Shown here piece by piece: positions 27,094 to 36,887 of a DNA stretch of 64,000 nucleotides; positions within the stretch are counted from its first letter, which is position 1; every line of letters starts with the position of its first letter. The position numbers were made by a program, and so were the translations under genes. The stretch comes from Rhodospirillales bacterium 24-66-33 (lineage in GTDB: Bacteria > Pseudomonadota > Alphaproteobacteria > Reyranellales > Reyranellaceae). A model generated the notes under the pieces. It did no database searches, was not told the DNA's origin, and was given only the letters and a program-made list of their open reading frames with translations. The stretch covers positions 1 to 64,000 of the forward strand of contig NCHQ01000027.1 of NCBI GenBank assembly GCA_002281855.1, in the 5' to 3' direction.

Positions 27094-27133
27094 GGCCAGA
27101 CATTGCGAAATCCTGTTTGGATATTGGGAGGGC
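27094..27133 (-). repeat. Copy 2 of the 40-base imperfect repeat
   Basis: It matches 24588-24627 at 32 of 40 positions. It lies 74 bases upstream of the GT2 start codon on the minus strand. Confidence 0.45.
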
Positions 27134-27176
27134 CAGCCCTCTCATGCGTCGTAGACGTCGCTCAACAGTCAACACC

Positions 27177-27416
27177 TTAACGCTGGACATTGAGGTAAAG
27201 CCATGCGGCGCATCCGATGGTCATGACGAATGTGATCAGCGCGAGTTCAAACGATAGATCGCTCATCGCAATCATCGAAATGACTGCGATGATGGCCGCG
27301 ATCACAGTCCCGACAATGTAGCGGCTTGCATTCTTTTTTGGTGCGGTCAATCTGTGCACCCTCGTCCGTACGATCTGCGCTTCGGACGGTACTCGGCACG
27401 AAGCTCGGGTGCCCAT
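27177..27416 (-). CDS. Small two-helix membrane protein
   Basis: The 79-residue frame has a basic, possibly over-extended N-terminus (start uncertain; no good internal ATG precedes the helices) and two hydrophobic helices, about 32-51 and 55-75, ending L-N-V-Q-R. No family is recognised. An 11-base C tract lies directly upstream at 27420-27430 and could affect start-site recognition. Confidence 0.4.
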   Translation of the reverse strand: MGTRASCRVPSEAQIVRTRVHRLTAPKKNASRYIVGTVIAAIIAVISMIAMSDLSFELALITFVMTIGCAAWLYLNVQR

Positions 27417-28599
<1,183 letters not shown>

Positions 28600-29096
28600 T
28601 CGCTCGCGGCCGGACATCGACCGGCGGGTGAAGGCTCGACCGGCCGATCGAGGGTGACTGGCCTTATCTGTGGATCGACGCCACCTACGTGAAGGTCCGC
28701 CAGGCCGGCCGTAGCGTCTCGGTCGCCGTCATCTTGGCGGTCGCGGTCAATGGCGATGGCCGGCGCGAGGTGCTGGGCTTGGATATCGCCCGTCCGAGGC
28801 CGAGACCTTCTGGACCGCCTTCCTTCGCAAGCTCGCGCGGCGGGCCTGCGGCCCGTGAGGTTCGTCGTCTCCGACGCCCATGAGGGCATCAAGGCGGCCG
28901 TTGCCAAGATCTTCAGCGCAACCTGACAGCACTGCCTCGCGGCTTGCAACCAAACCTCTGAGTGCACTTCATGCACAATGTCCTGGCGCATGCCGGCAGG
29001 AGTGGGCGCCGCGTGGTATCGGCCTTCATCGCCACAGCCTTCGCCCAGGACGACGCCGAGCAGGCCAAGGCTCAATGGCGCCTCGTCGCCGGCCAG
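28600..29096 (+). pseudogene. IS256-family transposase remnant
   Basis: Several frames together give the IS256 core: IEGDWPYLWIDATYVKVRQ-like sequence near 28640-28700 (first catalytic Asp), VAVIL-AVAVNGDGRREVLGL, the block around ETFWTAFLRKLARR, VSDAHEGIKAAVAK (second Asp) and, after a further indel, GRRVVSAFIATAFAQDDAEQ. Both ends are missing, as is the last third carrying the catalytic Glu. At about 29097 the frame passes directly into a different gene (Crp/Fnr tail). The element is inactive. Confidence 0.8.
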
Positions 29097-29230
29097 TTCG
29101 GCATCACGCCGCAGAGCCTGTCGCGCGCCTTCGCCGCGCTACGTCCTCTCGGCATCAGCAGTGGAGGCCGCTAGGTGACGATCGTCGATCCGGCACGCCT
29201 ACGCCAATTCGCCGGCGCGCCTGCGGCTTT
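29097..29230 (+). pseudogene. C-terminal fragment of a Crp/Fnr-family regulator
   Basis: GITPQSLSRAFAALRPLGI is the recognition-helix block of Crp/Fnr regulators. After a small indel and a stop at 29172-29174 the sequence VTIVDPARLRQFAG, the usual end of these proteins, is still readable. The sensor domain and effector site are gone, replaced by IS256 sequence. Its place immediately before nnrS suggests an NnrR/Dnr-type nitric-oxide regulator, but the fragment alone cannot prove that. Confidence 0.6.
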
Positions 29231-29283
29231 GAAGGGCCCGGAACGAGGGGGACTGCCATTGGATGCGTTTGCAAAGGACCGAC

Positions 29284-29940
29284 CATGGCTGCGATCCGGC
29301 GACTGAAGCCCTACGCCGGCCCTGCGTTGCTGTCCTACGGCTTCCGCCCCTTCTTCTTTCCTGGGATCGATCTGCGCAGGCATCGAAGTACTGGCCTGGA
29401 TGCCGACGTTCTACGGAGAGCTGTCGCTGGCGACCGCATTTTCGCCGCGCGACTGTCATGTCTGCGAGCTGCTGTTCGGCGTTGTGCCGGCCATCGTTGC
29501 AGGCTTCCTGCTGACGGCAATCCCCAATTGGACCGGGCGGCTGCCGCTGCAGGGGCTACCGCCGGCTGGATTGGTGCTGGTCTGGCCGGCCGCTACGCCG
29601 TCGCCCTGTCCGCCGGTATCGGCTGGCTCGGAACAACCGTCGTCGACTGCGCTTTCCTGATCCTCATGCGGCCGCCATGGCGCGCGAGATCGTGGCCGGC
29701 AAGAACTGGAAATACCTCAAGATGCTCGCTCTCCTTTGCCTGCTCGCCGCCGGGAATCTGGGCTTCCATCTCGAGGCGCATTTCGAAGGCATCGCGCTCT
29801 ATTCATCCCGCCTCGGCATCGCGACCGTGCTTATCCTGATCATTGTGGTCCGCGGCCGCATCATCCCCGGCTACACGCGCAACTGGCTGATCAGGCGCGA
29901 ACCCGGCCACCTCCCGGTCCCCTTCGGGCGTTTCGATATC
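29284..29940 (+). pseudogene. nnrS: nnrS pseudogene (NnrS family membrane protein)
   Basis: The start MAAIRRLKPYAGPALLSYGF and, in other frames, FYGELSLATAFSPRDCHVCE, VVPAIVAGFLLTAIPNWTGR, GIGWLGTTVVDCAFLILM and AGNLGFHLEAHFEGIAL all belong to NnrS, a multi-helix haem- and copper-containing membrane protein linked to nitric-oxide stress. At least three frameshifts separate these blocks, and the gene stops after GRIIPGYTRNWLIRREPG, about half of the normal length of roughly 400 residues. It is clearly dead. Confidence 0.82.
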
Positions 29941-29963
29941 GCCTGCACCACCTTGAGAGCTGT

Positions 29964-29992
29964 CTCCCGAAGTTCTCTCTTTTGTTCGGGAG
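29964..29992 (-). terminator. Hairpin directly behind the tRNA-Arg 3' end
   Basis: CTCCCGAA and TTCGGGAG form an 8-bp stem with a 13-base loop that begins one base after the CCA of the tRNA on the minus strand. There is no strong U-tract. It may help define the 3' end of the tRNA transcript. Confidence 0.35.
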
Positions 29993-30069
29993 TGGCGTCC
30001 CCGAGAGGATTCGAACCTCCGACCTCCGGTTTAGGAAACCGCTGCTCTATCCGGCTGAGCTACGGGGAC
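29993..30069 (-). tRNA. tRNA-Arg (anticodon CCT)
   Basis: On the minus strand the gene runs GTCCCCG-TA-GCTC...GAGC and then the anticodon loop TTCCTAA (anticodon CCT). The T-arm is GGAGG-TTCGAAT-CCTCT, the acceptor CGGGGAC, the discriminator G and an encoded CCA. The acceptor is 7 bp and perfect. The anticodon stem is GCGGT/ACCGG, leaving a G-G mismatch at its base (position 27-43). The 5' half is one copy of the 43-bp repeat that bounds the island, so upstream sequence of this copy is island DNA. Confidence 0.9.
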
Positions 30070-30073
30070 GTGG
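30031..30073. repeat. Left 43-bp island boundary repeat (att-like, inside tRNA-Arg)
   Basis: This 43-base sequence, from TTAGG in the anticodon loop to four bases upstream of the tRNA 5' end, is repeated without a mismatch at 59658-59700 in the same orientation. The identity ends sharply on both sides. It fits the core of an attachment site. Confidence 0.75.
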
Positions 30074-31038
30074 CGTGAGGACTAGCAAAATAGGAGCGCT
30101 CTGTCAGGATTTTCCGAAGTTTACTCGATCAACGCGGGCGATCCGTCCACAGCGCCACTGTGTTTGTCAGGGACATTCGTCAGGGACTTTGTTCCCGTTT
30201 CTCTCTACAGAAGGCGACCTTGGCTCAGAGCGGCCAAGCCGTGCTGATGCGCCTGCCGCCACGAGCACCGCGAGGCGGCTTGTGGCGCCGTCGCTTTTGC
30301 GCTCCGTCGCCGAGCAGTGGCGACGCGACCATCTTCGATTTAAACTTGATCGTGCGTGCCGGAGTAGGTCGCATGAACGCTCAATCCGTTGATTGCCGTG
30401 ATTGCTTGAACTGTCTCGACCAATTGACGATTCGCCCCCTTCGGGTTCGCGCCTGGAACCGATTCCACGGCCTAAGAAGCGGGCCCCGCTCACCCCTTAC
30501 AGCCCGAGCCCGCCGTTGAAGGGGGCAGATTGCGGGCCACGGGACCCATCCGGTTCGCGGCTGTTCCGATCCGCGCGCCGTGGAGGCGCCCGGGCGACGC
30601 CCGGCCTATCGAAGGCCAGCGAGTTGGCCGATAGTTTCGATCCGCGCCCCCGTGAAAAAGGTGACCATTTGCTGACCTCACGTACTGCAGCCGATCCGCG
30701 CGGTGGCACTGTCTCGGCTTGAACTGGCTTCCCAGCGAACAAGTTGCGGCGCATGAAGAAGATCGCTCCATACGTTCCAGACCACATGGGTTAATGACCA
30801 GCTTGGCCGCAGCCCGCACTTGCTGACTGGGGTGATTACGGCGTCGAGCGGTTTACGTTCAATAGGCGCCGGCCAAGGAGGCCCCAATATGGTTCCTTGC
30901 TGTCGTCTTCTTCTTTGAACTCGATTCAAACTGAGACAGTGCCCCGCACGGTACTCCCTTGTGGACTACCGCGTGCATGAAGTATTCCCAACAGATGTCT
31001 AGTAGTTCTCCGACTATGCAGGTCTCGGACGACTCCGC
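30074..31038. other. Left end of the island, no recognisable gene
   Basis: About 965 bases without a convincing gene; frames of 100-120 codons exist on both strands but are Arg/Ser/Pro-rich shadows. The region holds the paired GTCAGGGAC motif (30166-30192) and presumably the promoter of the first exporter operon. No integrase is found here. Confidence 0.45.
30166..30192. repeat. Left subterminal paired GTCAGGGAC motif
   Basis: Two direct copies of GTCAGGGAC, 13 bases apart. The segment TTCGTCAGGGACTTTGT (30176-30192) is identical to 59550-59566 near the other end. It lies 92 bases inside the left 43-bp repeat. This is a candidate integrase arm site. Confidence 0.5.
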
Positions 31039-32289
31039 GTGAGCGCACCCGTGCCGAACCGTGGCCCTGAGACGTCCGGCTTGCTGGCGGAGAGGATCGT
31101 CCTGATCCCTCCGGCGATGCGGGTGCTTGCCGCTGCGACGACCATCGTCGTGCTGGCGGCGCTCGTCTGGGCGGTCTTCGGATCGGTGCCGACGCACGTC
31201 GAGGGAAATGGTGTCGTGCTGGCCGATCGGCAGGGCAACTTCGCCATCGCCGCGACCTCCGGCGGACCGGTCATCGAAGTCCTCGTACGGCCCGGTGACG
31301 AGGTCAAGGCTGGCGCCCCGGTGGCGGTGATCGAACAAAGGCTCCTCTCGGTGCGCAGCCAGAATGCGACCGCGGAACTGCAACACCTCGAAGCCAACCT
31401 CGCCACCCTCAAGGCGGCGCACGCCAAGCAGATCGAGGCCAGCGAAGAAGGCGTGCGGCGCCAGATGGAGGCAATCGAGGAACATGTCTCCAAGAACTCG
31501 AAGCTCCGCGACCGGCTGGAAGACCTGGTGGCAAGCTATCGCAAGCTGCGCGACAAAGGCATGATCACGGAGACCCAAGTGATCGCCAAGCAGGAGCAAT
31601 ACGATCAGATCGCCTTGTCGCTGGCCGAGTCGGGCGCCAGGCGCGTCGCGGTGCAACTGGCGGCCGAGACCAAGCGCGACGACTTGCTCGAGAGGCAACG
31701 CCTGCACCAATTCGAGATCGACCTAAAGAAGGCGGAAATCGATCGCCTCAAGGCCGAGATGGCGGTCGGGACGACCGTCACGGCGCCAACCAGCGGCATC
31801 GTCCGCGAGGTACGGATCGGTATCGGTGATGTCGTGACCCCCGGCGAGGTCGTGGCGACGGTGGGACAGGGCCGCGACGGATACTTCCAACTCGTTGCCC
31901 TGCTCAAGGGCGACGCCCGCAAACGAGTCGTCGCCGGCATGGAGGCGCAGGTCGTGCCCACCAGCGTCAAGCGGCAGGAGTATGGTTCGATGAAGGGGCG
32001 CGTGGTCCGCGTCTCGGATGAGGACGTGTCGGATAGGGACGTCGACCGCATCCTGCACAATCGCCAGCTCACCCGCAGCCTGTTCGGCGGGCAGGAGGCG
32101 CTGCTCGCCCACATCGAGCTGATGCCGACCTCGAACAACGCCAGCGGCTTCCAGTGGTGGAGCGGCAACGGCCCGCCCTACAAGATCCCGTCCGGGACCG
32201 TCGCCGGCGTCGACATCATCGTCGAGCGGGTGCGCCCGATCACGCTCGTGATCCCGGCGCTGCGCAAGCTCCTCAGCATCGACGGATGA
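31039..32289 (+). CDS. NHLM-type secretion protein (HlyD-family adaptor), left set
   Basis: The 416-residue protein has a membrane helix at about 28-50 (RVLAAATTIVVLAALVWAVFG). A lipoyl half (GGPVIEVLVRPGDEVKAGAP), a long coiled coil (about 110-250) and the second half (VTAPTSGIVREVRIGIGDVV) follow. The conserved tail GFQWWSGNGPPYKIPSGT and RPITLVIPALRKLLSIDG is characteristic of NHLM bacteriocin-system secretion proteins rather than of PrtE-type adaptors. The start is GTG at 31039 without a strong ribosome-binding site. ATGA couples it to the exporter that follows. A paralogue with the same tail lies at 53967-55268. Confidence 0.88.
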   Translation: MSAPVPNRGPETSGLLAERIVLIPPAMRVLAAATTIVVLAALVWAVFGSVPTHVEGNGVVLADRQGNFAIAATSGGPVIEVLVRPGDEVKAGAPVAVIEQRLLSVRSQNATAELQHLEANLATLKAAHAKQIEASEEGVRRQMEAIEEHVSKNSKLRDRLEDLVASYRKLRDKGMITETQVIAKQEQYDQIALSLAESGARRVAVQLAAETKRDDLLERQRLHQFEIDLKKAEIDRLKAEMAVGTTVTAPTSGIVREVRIGIGDVVTPGEVVATVGQGRDGYFQLVALLKGDARKRVVAGMEAQVVPTSVKRQEYGSMKGRVVRVSDEDVSDRDVDRILHNRQLTRSLFGGQEALLAHIELMPTSNNASGFQWWSGNGPPYKIPSGTVAGVDIIVERVRPITLVIPALRKLLSIDG

Positions 32290-34067
32290 GCCAGACATCC
32301 TCGCCGAAGCCGCCGACGAAGCAATTGGACCGGCGCGCGGCGGGCCCGGGGCTGGTGGCGCGGCTGCGAGCCCGGCTCGGCAACCTTTACGGCGTCGTCG
32401 CCTTCATTGCCTGGATCAGCGTCATGCTGGTCATCCCGGGCATCATCCTGCCGGGCATGACGGCGGTGTTCGTCGACAAGATCCTGGTCAATCACTACGG
32501 CGACTGGTTGGCTCCCATCCTGCTCGGCCTCGCGGCGGCGTTCGCCCTGAACATGACGTTGCGATGGCTGCAGGGCATGGCGCTGCTACGGCTCGAGATG
32601 CGCCTGGCGCTGGAGCAGTCGGCGACGTTCCTGCAGAGCATTTTGCGCCTACCGGTCTCCTTCTTCGGGCGGCGCACCGGCGGCGACCTCGTCAGCCGCA
32701 TCGAATCCAACGACCGGGTCGCCACGCTGATTGCCGGCGACTTGGGCAACACGGCCGCGAGCTGCATGACCGCGGCCTTTCTCGGCATCGTCATGCTCTC
32801 CTACGACGTGGTACTGGCCGCGATCGTGCTGGCGAGCAGCAGCCTCAACCTGTTGCTGGTGGCATTCCTGCGCAGATCTCTGGCAGACACCGCGCTCAGC
32901 CTGCAGACCGAGCAAGGCCGGCTGTTCGGCATGTCGATCATCGGCCTCCAGGCGATCGAGGCCCTGAAGTCGAGCGCCGGAGAGAACGCTTTCTTCGTCC
33001 GCTGGACCGGACTGCATGCCCGCGTCGTCAACGCCGAGCAGCGGATGGCGGTCTACCAGCTGGCGATGAGCCAAGTACCGATCGTAATCCTCAGCCTTAC
33101 CTCGGCGGCGGTGCTGGGCGTCGGCGCCCTGCGGATCATGGACGGCCACCTGAGCGTCGGCGGTCTGGTGGCGTTCCAGGGGCTGCTGCTGAGCTTCGCC
33201 GCGCCGCTGCAGCAACTGGTCGACGTCGCCGGCAAGGTGCAGCAAGCGTCGGCCGACCTGACGCGGCTGGACGAGGTGCTTGAAAACGGGCCGGACTGGC
33301 GATTCGCCGCCACGGCCGCCGCACCAGCCGACGCGCGCGCCTCCGGCTCCGTGTCGATGCAGGGGGTCAGCTTCGGCTACGACGAAGCCCTTCCGCCGTT
33401 GATCGAAGACTTCTCGCTCGAGGTCGCGGCGGGCCAGTGGGTAGCCCTGGTCGGCGGGTCGGGCAGTGGCAAGTCGACGCTTGGGCGTCTGATCACCGGC
33501 CTCTATCGGCCCCGGTCGGGTCGCATCCTGATCGACGGCTACTCACTCCAGGACTGGGGCCGCGAGCGGCTGGCCGACATCGTCGCATCCGTCGACCAGG
33601 ATATCCGCCTGTTCGGAGGAACGGTGCGCGACAACATCACCCTGTGGGACCAGACCGTCGACAACGATCGCCTGCTGGCGGCAGCCGACGATGCCGGCCT
33701 GACGCCGATCGTGCAGGCCATTACCGGGAATTTCGAGGCGGTCATCGAGGAGGACGGGCGCAATCTCAACGGCGGCCAGCGGCAGCGCATCGAGATTGCG
33801 CGGGGCCTCGTCAGGGAGTCGGCGATCCTCGTGCTCGACGAGGCCACGGCCGCGCTCGACGCCGACAGCGAGCATCACATCCTGCAGGCGATACGCCGTC
33901 GCGGCATGACCTGCATCCTGGTCGCCCACCGGCTGAGCACCATCCGCGAATGCGACGAGATCGTCGTTCTGGATCGTGGCAAGGTGGTGGAGCGGGGAAC
34001 GCACGCGTCGCTGATGTCGAAAGCGGGCGCCTACGCACGCCTGGTCCTGGCGGAGCAAGCGGCCTGA
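32286..34067 (+). CDS. NHLM-type ABC exporter lacking the C39 peptidase domain, left set
   Basis: The start is the ATG of the ATGA overlap with the secretion-protein gene, giving 593 residues. The membrane domain begins immediately (VVAFIAWISVMLVIPGIILPGM near residue 38), where related exporters first carry about 150 residues of C39 peptidase. The nucleotide-binding domain has GGSGSGKST, the variant signature LNGGQRQR, Walker B AILVLDEATAALD and switch His in VAHRLS. It is clearly paralogous to the 723-residue exporter on the right. Without a peptidase it could export a peptide but not cut its leader. It probably pairs with the next gene product, whose start lies 2 bases beyond its stop. Confidence 0.88.
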   Translation: MSQTSSPKPPTKQLDRRAAGPGLVARLRARLGNLYGVVAFIAWISVMLVIPGIILPGMTAVFVDKILVNHYGDWLAPILLGLAAAFALNMTLRWLQGMALLRLEMRLALEQSATFLQSILRLPVSFFGRRTGGDLVSRIESNDRVATLIAGDLGNTAASCMTAAFLGIVMLSYDVVLAAIVLASSSLNLLLVAFLRRSLADTALSLQTEQGRLFGMSIIGLQAIEALKSSAGENAFFVRWTGLHARVVNAEQRMAVYQLAMSQVPIVILSLTSAAVLGVGALRIMDGHLSVGGLVAFQGLLLSFAAPLQQLVDVAGKVQQASADLTRLDEVLENGPDWRFAATAAAPADARASGSVSMQGVSFGYDEALPPLIEDFSLEVAAGQWVALVGGSGSGKSTLGRLITGLYRPRSGRILIDGYSLQDWGRERLADIVASVDQDIRLFGGTVRDNITLWDQTVDNDRLLAAADDAGLTPIVQAITGNFEAVIEEDGRNLNGGQRQRIEIARGLVRESAILVLDEATAALDADSEHHILQAIRRRGMTCILVAHRLSTIRECDEIVVLDRGKVVERGTHASLMSKAGAYARLVLAEQAA

Positions 34068-34069
34068 AC

Positions 34070-36874
34070 ATGGCAGCCACCGACCCAATCGACCGGCGAT
34101 CTCTCGACCTGGCGACGCTTGCCACGCCGGGAACGATCGGCCGGCCGGGACGGCTGTACGGCTCGGTGCGCGATTCACGGGGGCTATGCGGACGTCGCTA
34201 CTTCATTGCAGCGCTGCCGGCGGGCGCCGCCGTCTTCCCGCTCGCGGCCCCGGGCGTGGCCTTCGTGCTGATCGAGGAGGATGGCTCGCCAGACGGCCCC
34301 TGGTTTGTCGCCGGCATCCCCCCTGCGCCGTCGATCGATGCCTGGTACGGCGCGCTCCTGGCATCGCCGGGCGCAGCCTCGGCCGACTCCTCGGCGATCC
34401 CGCTCGCGGCGGGCGAGAGCCGCGCGCTGTCGAAGGATGCGACGGTGACCGCACGACAGGTGCTATGGCTGAAGGCTGACCGGCCGGCCCTCCGCTACGC
34501 CGGCCCGATCGACAGCGAGACGGCGCCGCCCCTGCCGCTGCTGGTATTGGCCGACCAGGTAACGGCGACGGCGACGGTCGAGGCCACGGTCCAGGCTTTC
34601 ACAACCGAGGCCATGTCGGGCCCCGTTCCAGAACTCCTTGCCGCGCCGCTGGTCGCCATCGCGGCGCAACTCGGCCGGCACCTGCTGGCCTACGATGCCA
34701 TGTTGGAAGCGCGGCCCACCGAACGGCGCGCCCGGGACGAAGCCGGTGTCCGCACGGCAATGCGGCGGCTGCGCGCGGCAGCGTCCCTGCGTCCGGTAGC
34801 GGCGCCCGTCACCGACCAGCCGGGCGATCCGCTGTCCCGGGCACTGGCCGAGATCGCTCGGCACGAGGGGATCAAGCTCCGAGATGGCGGCCGGGCGACG
34901 CCCACGGCAACCCTGCTCGAACGCCTCGAGACGGTGGGCGACGCCAGCGGCTTCAGGGTTTGCGAGGTCGCCCTCGAGGCCGGTTGGTGGAAGAAGGAAA
35001 GCGCGCCCTTGATCGCGCGAACGGAGACCGACGACCAACCGTGCGCCGTACTGTGGCGACGCGGCCGATGGCGGCTGGTCGAGGCGGTTGGCGGCCGGGA
35101 GACAGTGGTCGATGCCGCCGTCGCCGCCCACCTCGCGCCGGTCGCTCTGACGATCCACCCGACCCTTCCCGAACAGCCGACGCCAATGGAGGTCGGCCGA
35201 TTCGCCTTCTTCGGCACGCGCCGGGACATTCGCCATATCTTCTTCGGAGCGGTCGGCTCAACCCTGTCGGCCTTCCTGATCCCCGTAGCAACCGGCGCCG
35301 TGGTCGGCGTCGCGGTGCCCGACGCGCGAACCTCGCTGCTGCTCGACATGATGATCCTCCTGGTCGCGGCGGCGATCGGCAATTCAGGCTTCCATGTCGT
35401 GCGCGCCATTTCGATGATCCGGCTGAGCTCGACCGTGGACCGCCGCCTGCAGCCGGCGGTGTGGGATCGCGTGCTACGGCTGAACACGTCTTTCTTCCGT
35501 CGCTACACGGCGGGCGACCTGGCTGCCCGCATCATGGGCATCGACACCGTCAGGCGCATGTTGTCGGGCCACAACCTCAATCTGCTGATCGGCAGCACGT
35601 TCGCGCTGACGAGCCTCGGAATCATGCTGATCTACGACGCTGCCATGACCGCCTTCGCGGTCGGCTACGCGCTGGTCGCGGCGGTCGTCCTGTTCTTGCA
35701 GGGACGCCGGAAGATGCGGCTGGACGCCGTCGTGCTCGCCAACAAGGGCCTCGTGACCGGCCTGCTGATGCAGATCCTGGGCGGCATCGCCAAGCTGCGG
35801 GTCGCTGCCGCGGAGGAGCGCGCCTTCGCGCGCTGGTCGAACGCCTTCACCGAGCAGCGGGCAGCCAGCGGCAGATCGGGTGCCGTCCGCGCCTGGGACG
35901 TCGTGATCTCCACCAGCCTGCCGATCCTCGGCACGCTGGGCGTACTGGCCATCGCCGGTGGCGGCTCCCATCCGATCGATGTCGCCGCCTTCGCCGCCTT
36001 CAACGGCGCCTTTGCCCAGTTCACCGCGGCGATCGTCAACCTCGCCACGGTAATGAACGCCGCGATCGGCGTCGGACCGTTGCTGGCCCGGGTGCGCCCG
36101 ATCTTCGATGCGCCGATCGAGGTCGACGGGCGGCGCAGCGATCCGGGCCGCCTGAGCGGCCAGTTCGCCGTGCGCAATCTGTGGTTCCGCTACGCCGAGG
36201 ACGCACCGTGGACGTTGCAAGGCATCGACTTCGAGGTCCGCCCCGGCGCCAGCATCGCCTTCGTGGGCACGTCCGGCTCCGGCAAGTCGACGCTGCTGCG
36301 GCTGCTGCTGGGCTTCGAGCAGCCGCAGCGCGGCGGCATCTTCTATGACGGCAAGGATCTCCGCACGCTCGAGTTGCGCGGCGTGCGGCGCCAGGTCGGC
36401 ACCGTCCTCGAATCGTCGGGCCTCGTCCCCGGGACGCTCTACGAGAACATCTCGATGGGCGGCTGGTCGACGCGCGAGCAGGTGATGGAGGCGGCCCGGC
36501 TGGCCGGTCTCGAGGACGACCTCGCCGGCATGCCGCACGGGCTCGACACCATGGTCACCGAGGGCGGCGGCCAATTGTCGGGCGGTCAGCGCCAGCGCCT
36601 GATGATCGCCCGGGCGTTGGTCGACCGGCCACGGCTGATCATGTTCGACGAGGCGACCAGCGCTCTCGACAACCGCACGCAGGCGATTGTCGGCCGCAGC
36701 CTTGAGGGGATGAACGCGACCCGCCTCATCATCGCCCACCGGCTGAGTACGATCCGCTCGGCCGACCACATCATCGTGCTGGAGGCCGGGCGGATCGTGC
36801 AGCAGGGCAGCTTCGACGCGCTGGTCGGCGAGGAAGGACCGTTTCTGCGCCTCGTCCGCCGGCAGATTCTGTGA
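34070..36874 (+). CDS. NHLM-type long ABC exporter (ATPase/permease), left set
   Basis: I start at the ATG at 34070, 2 bases after the previous stop; the longer frame is a shadow. The 934 residues comprise an N-terminal family-specific domain (about 1-370, containing WWKKESAPLIARTE and AVLWRRGRWRLVE), a six-helix permease (about 375-665) and an ATPase domain. The ATPase has GTSGSGKST, VLESSGLVPGTLYENI, LSGGQRQR, Walker B RLIMFDEATSALDNRTQ and AHRLST. Catalytic Glu is present. This is the second ABC subunit found in NHLM clusters. A close paralogue is encoded at 48992-51802. Confidence 0.88.
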   Translation: MAATDPIDRRSLDLATLATPGTIGRPGRLYGSVRDSRGLCGRRYFIAALPAGAAVFPLAAPGVAFVLIEEDGSPDGPWFVAGIPPAPSIDAWYGALLASPGAASADSSAIPLAAGESRALSKDATVTARQVLWLKADRPALRYAGPIDSETAPPLPLLVLADQVTATATVEATVQAFTTEAMSGPVPELLAAPLVAIAAQLGRHLLAYDAMLEARPTERRARDEAGVRTAMRRLRAAASLRPVAAPVTDQPGDPLSRALAEIARHEGIKLRDGGRATPTATLLERLETVGDASGFRVCEVALEAGWWKKESAPLIARTETDDQPCAVLWRRGRWRLVEAVGGRETVVDAAVAAHLAPVALTIHPTLPEQPTPMEVGRFAFFGTRRDIRHIFFGAVGSTLSAFLIPVATGAVVGVAVPDARTSLLLDMMILLVAAAIGNSGFHVVRAISMIRLSSTVDRRLQPAVWDRVLRLNTSFFRRYTAGDLAARIMGIDTVRRMLSGHNLNLLIGSTFALTSLGIMLIYDAAMTAFAVGYALVAAVVLFLQGRRKMRLDAVVLANKGLVTGLLMQILGGIAKLRVAAAEERAFARWSNAFTEQRAASGRSGAVRAWDVVISTSLPILGTLGVLAIAGGGSHPIDVAAFAAFNGAFAQFTAAIVNLATVMNAAIGVGPLLARVRPIFDAPIEVDGRRSDPGRLSGQFAVRNLWFRYAEDAPWTLQGIDFEVRPGASIAFVGTSGSGKSTLLRLLLGFEQPQRGGIFYDGKDLRTLELRGVRRQVGTVLESSGLVPGTLYENISMGGWSTREQVMEAARLAGLEDDLAGMPHGLDTMVTEGGGQLSGGQRQRLMIARALVDRPRLIMFDEATSALDNRTQAIVGRSLEGMNATRLIIAHRLSTIRSADHIIVLEAGRIVQQGSFDALVGEEGPFLRLVRRQIL

Positions 36875-36887
36875 ACCGGCGCTCGGG

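Noticed and set aside
30160-30819. Several 100-120 codon frames at the left end of the island
   Set aside because: They overlap one another on both strands, are Arg/Ser/Pro-rich, and have no leader-peptide features; I could not support a second precursor gene here.
33437-34069. In-frame 5' extension of the left long exporter
   Set aside because: It lies inside the ATPase domain of the previous gene in another frame; the real start is 34070, 2 bases after the previous stop.
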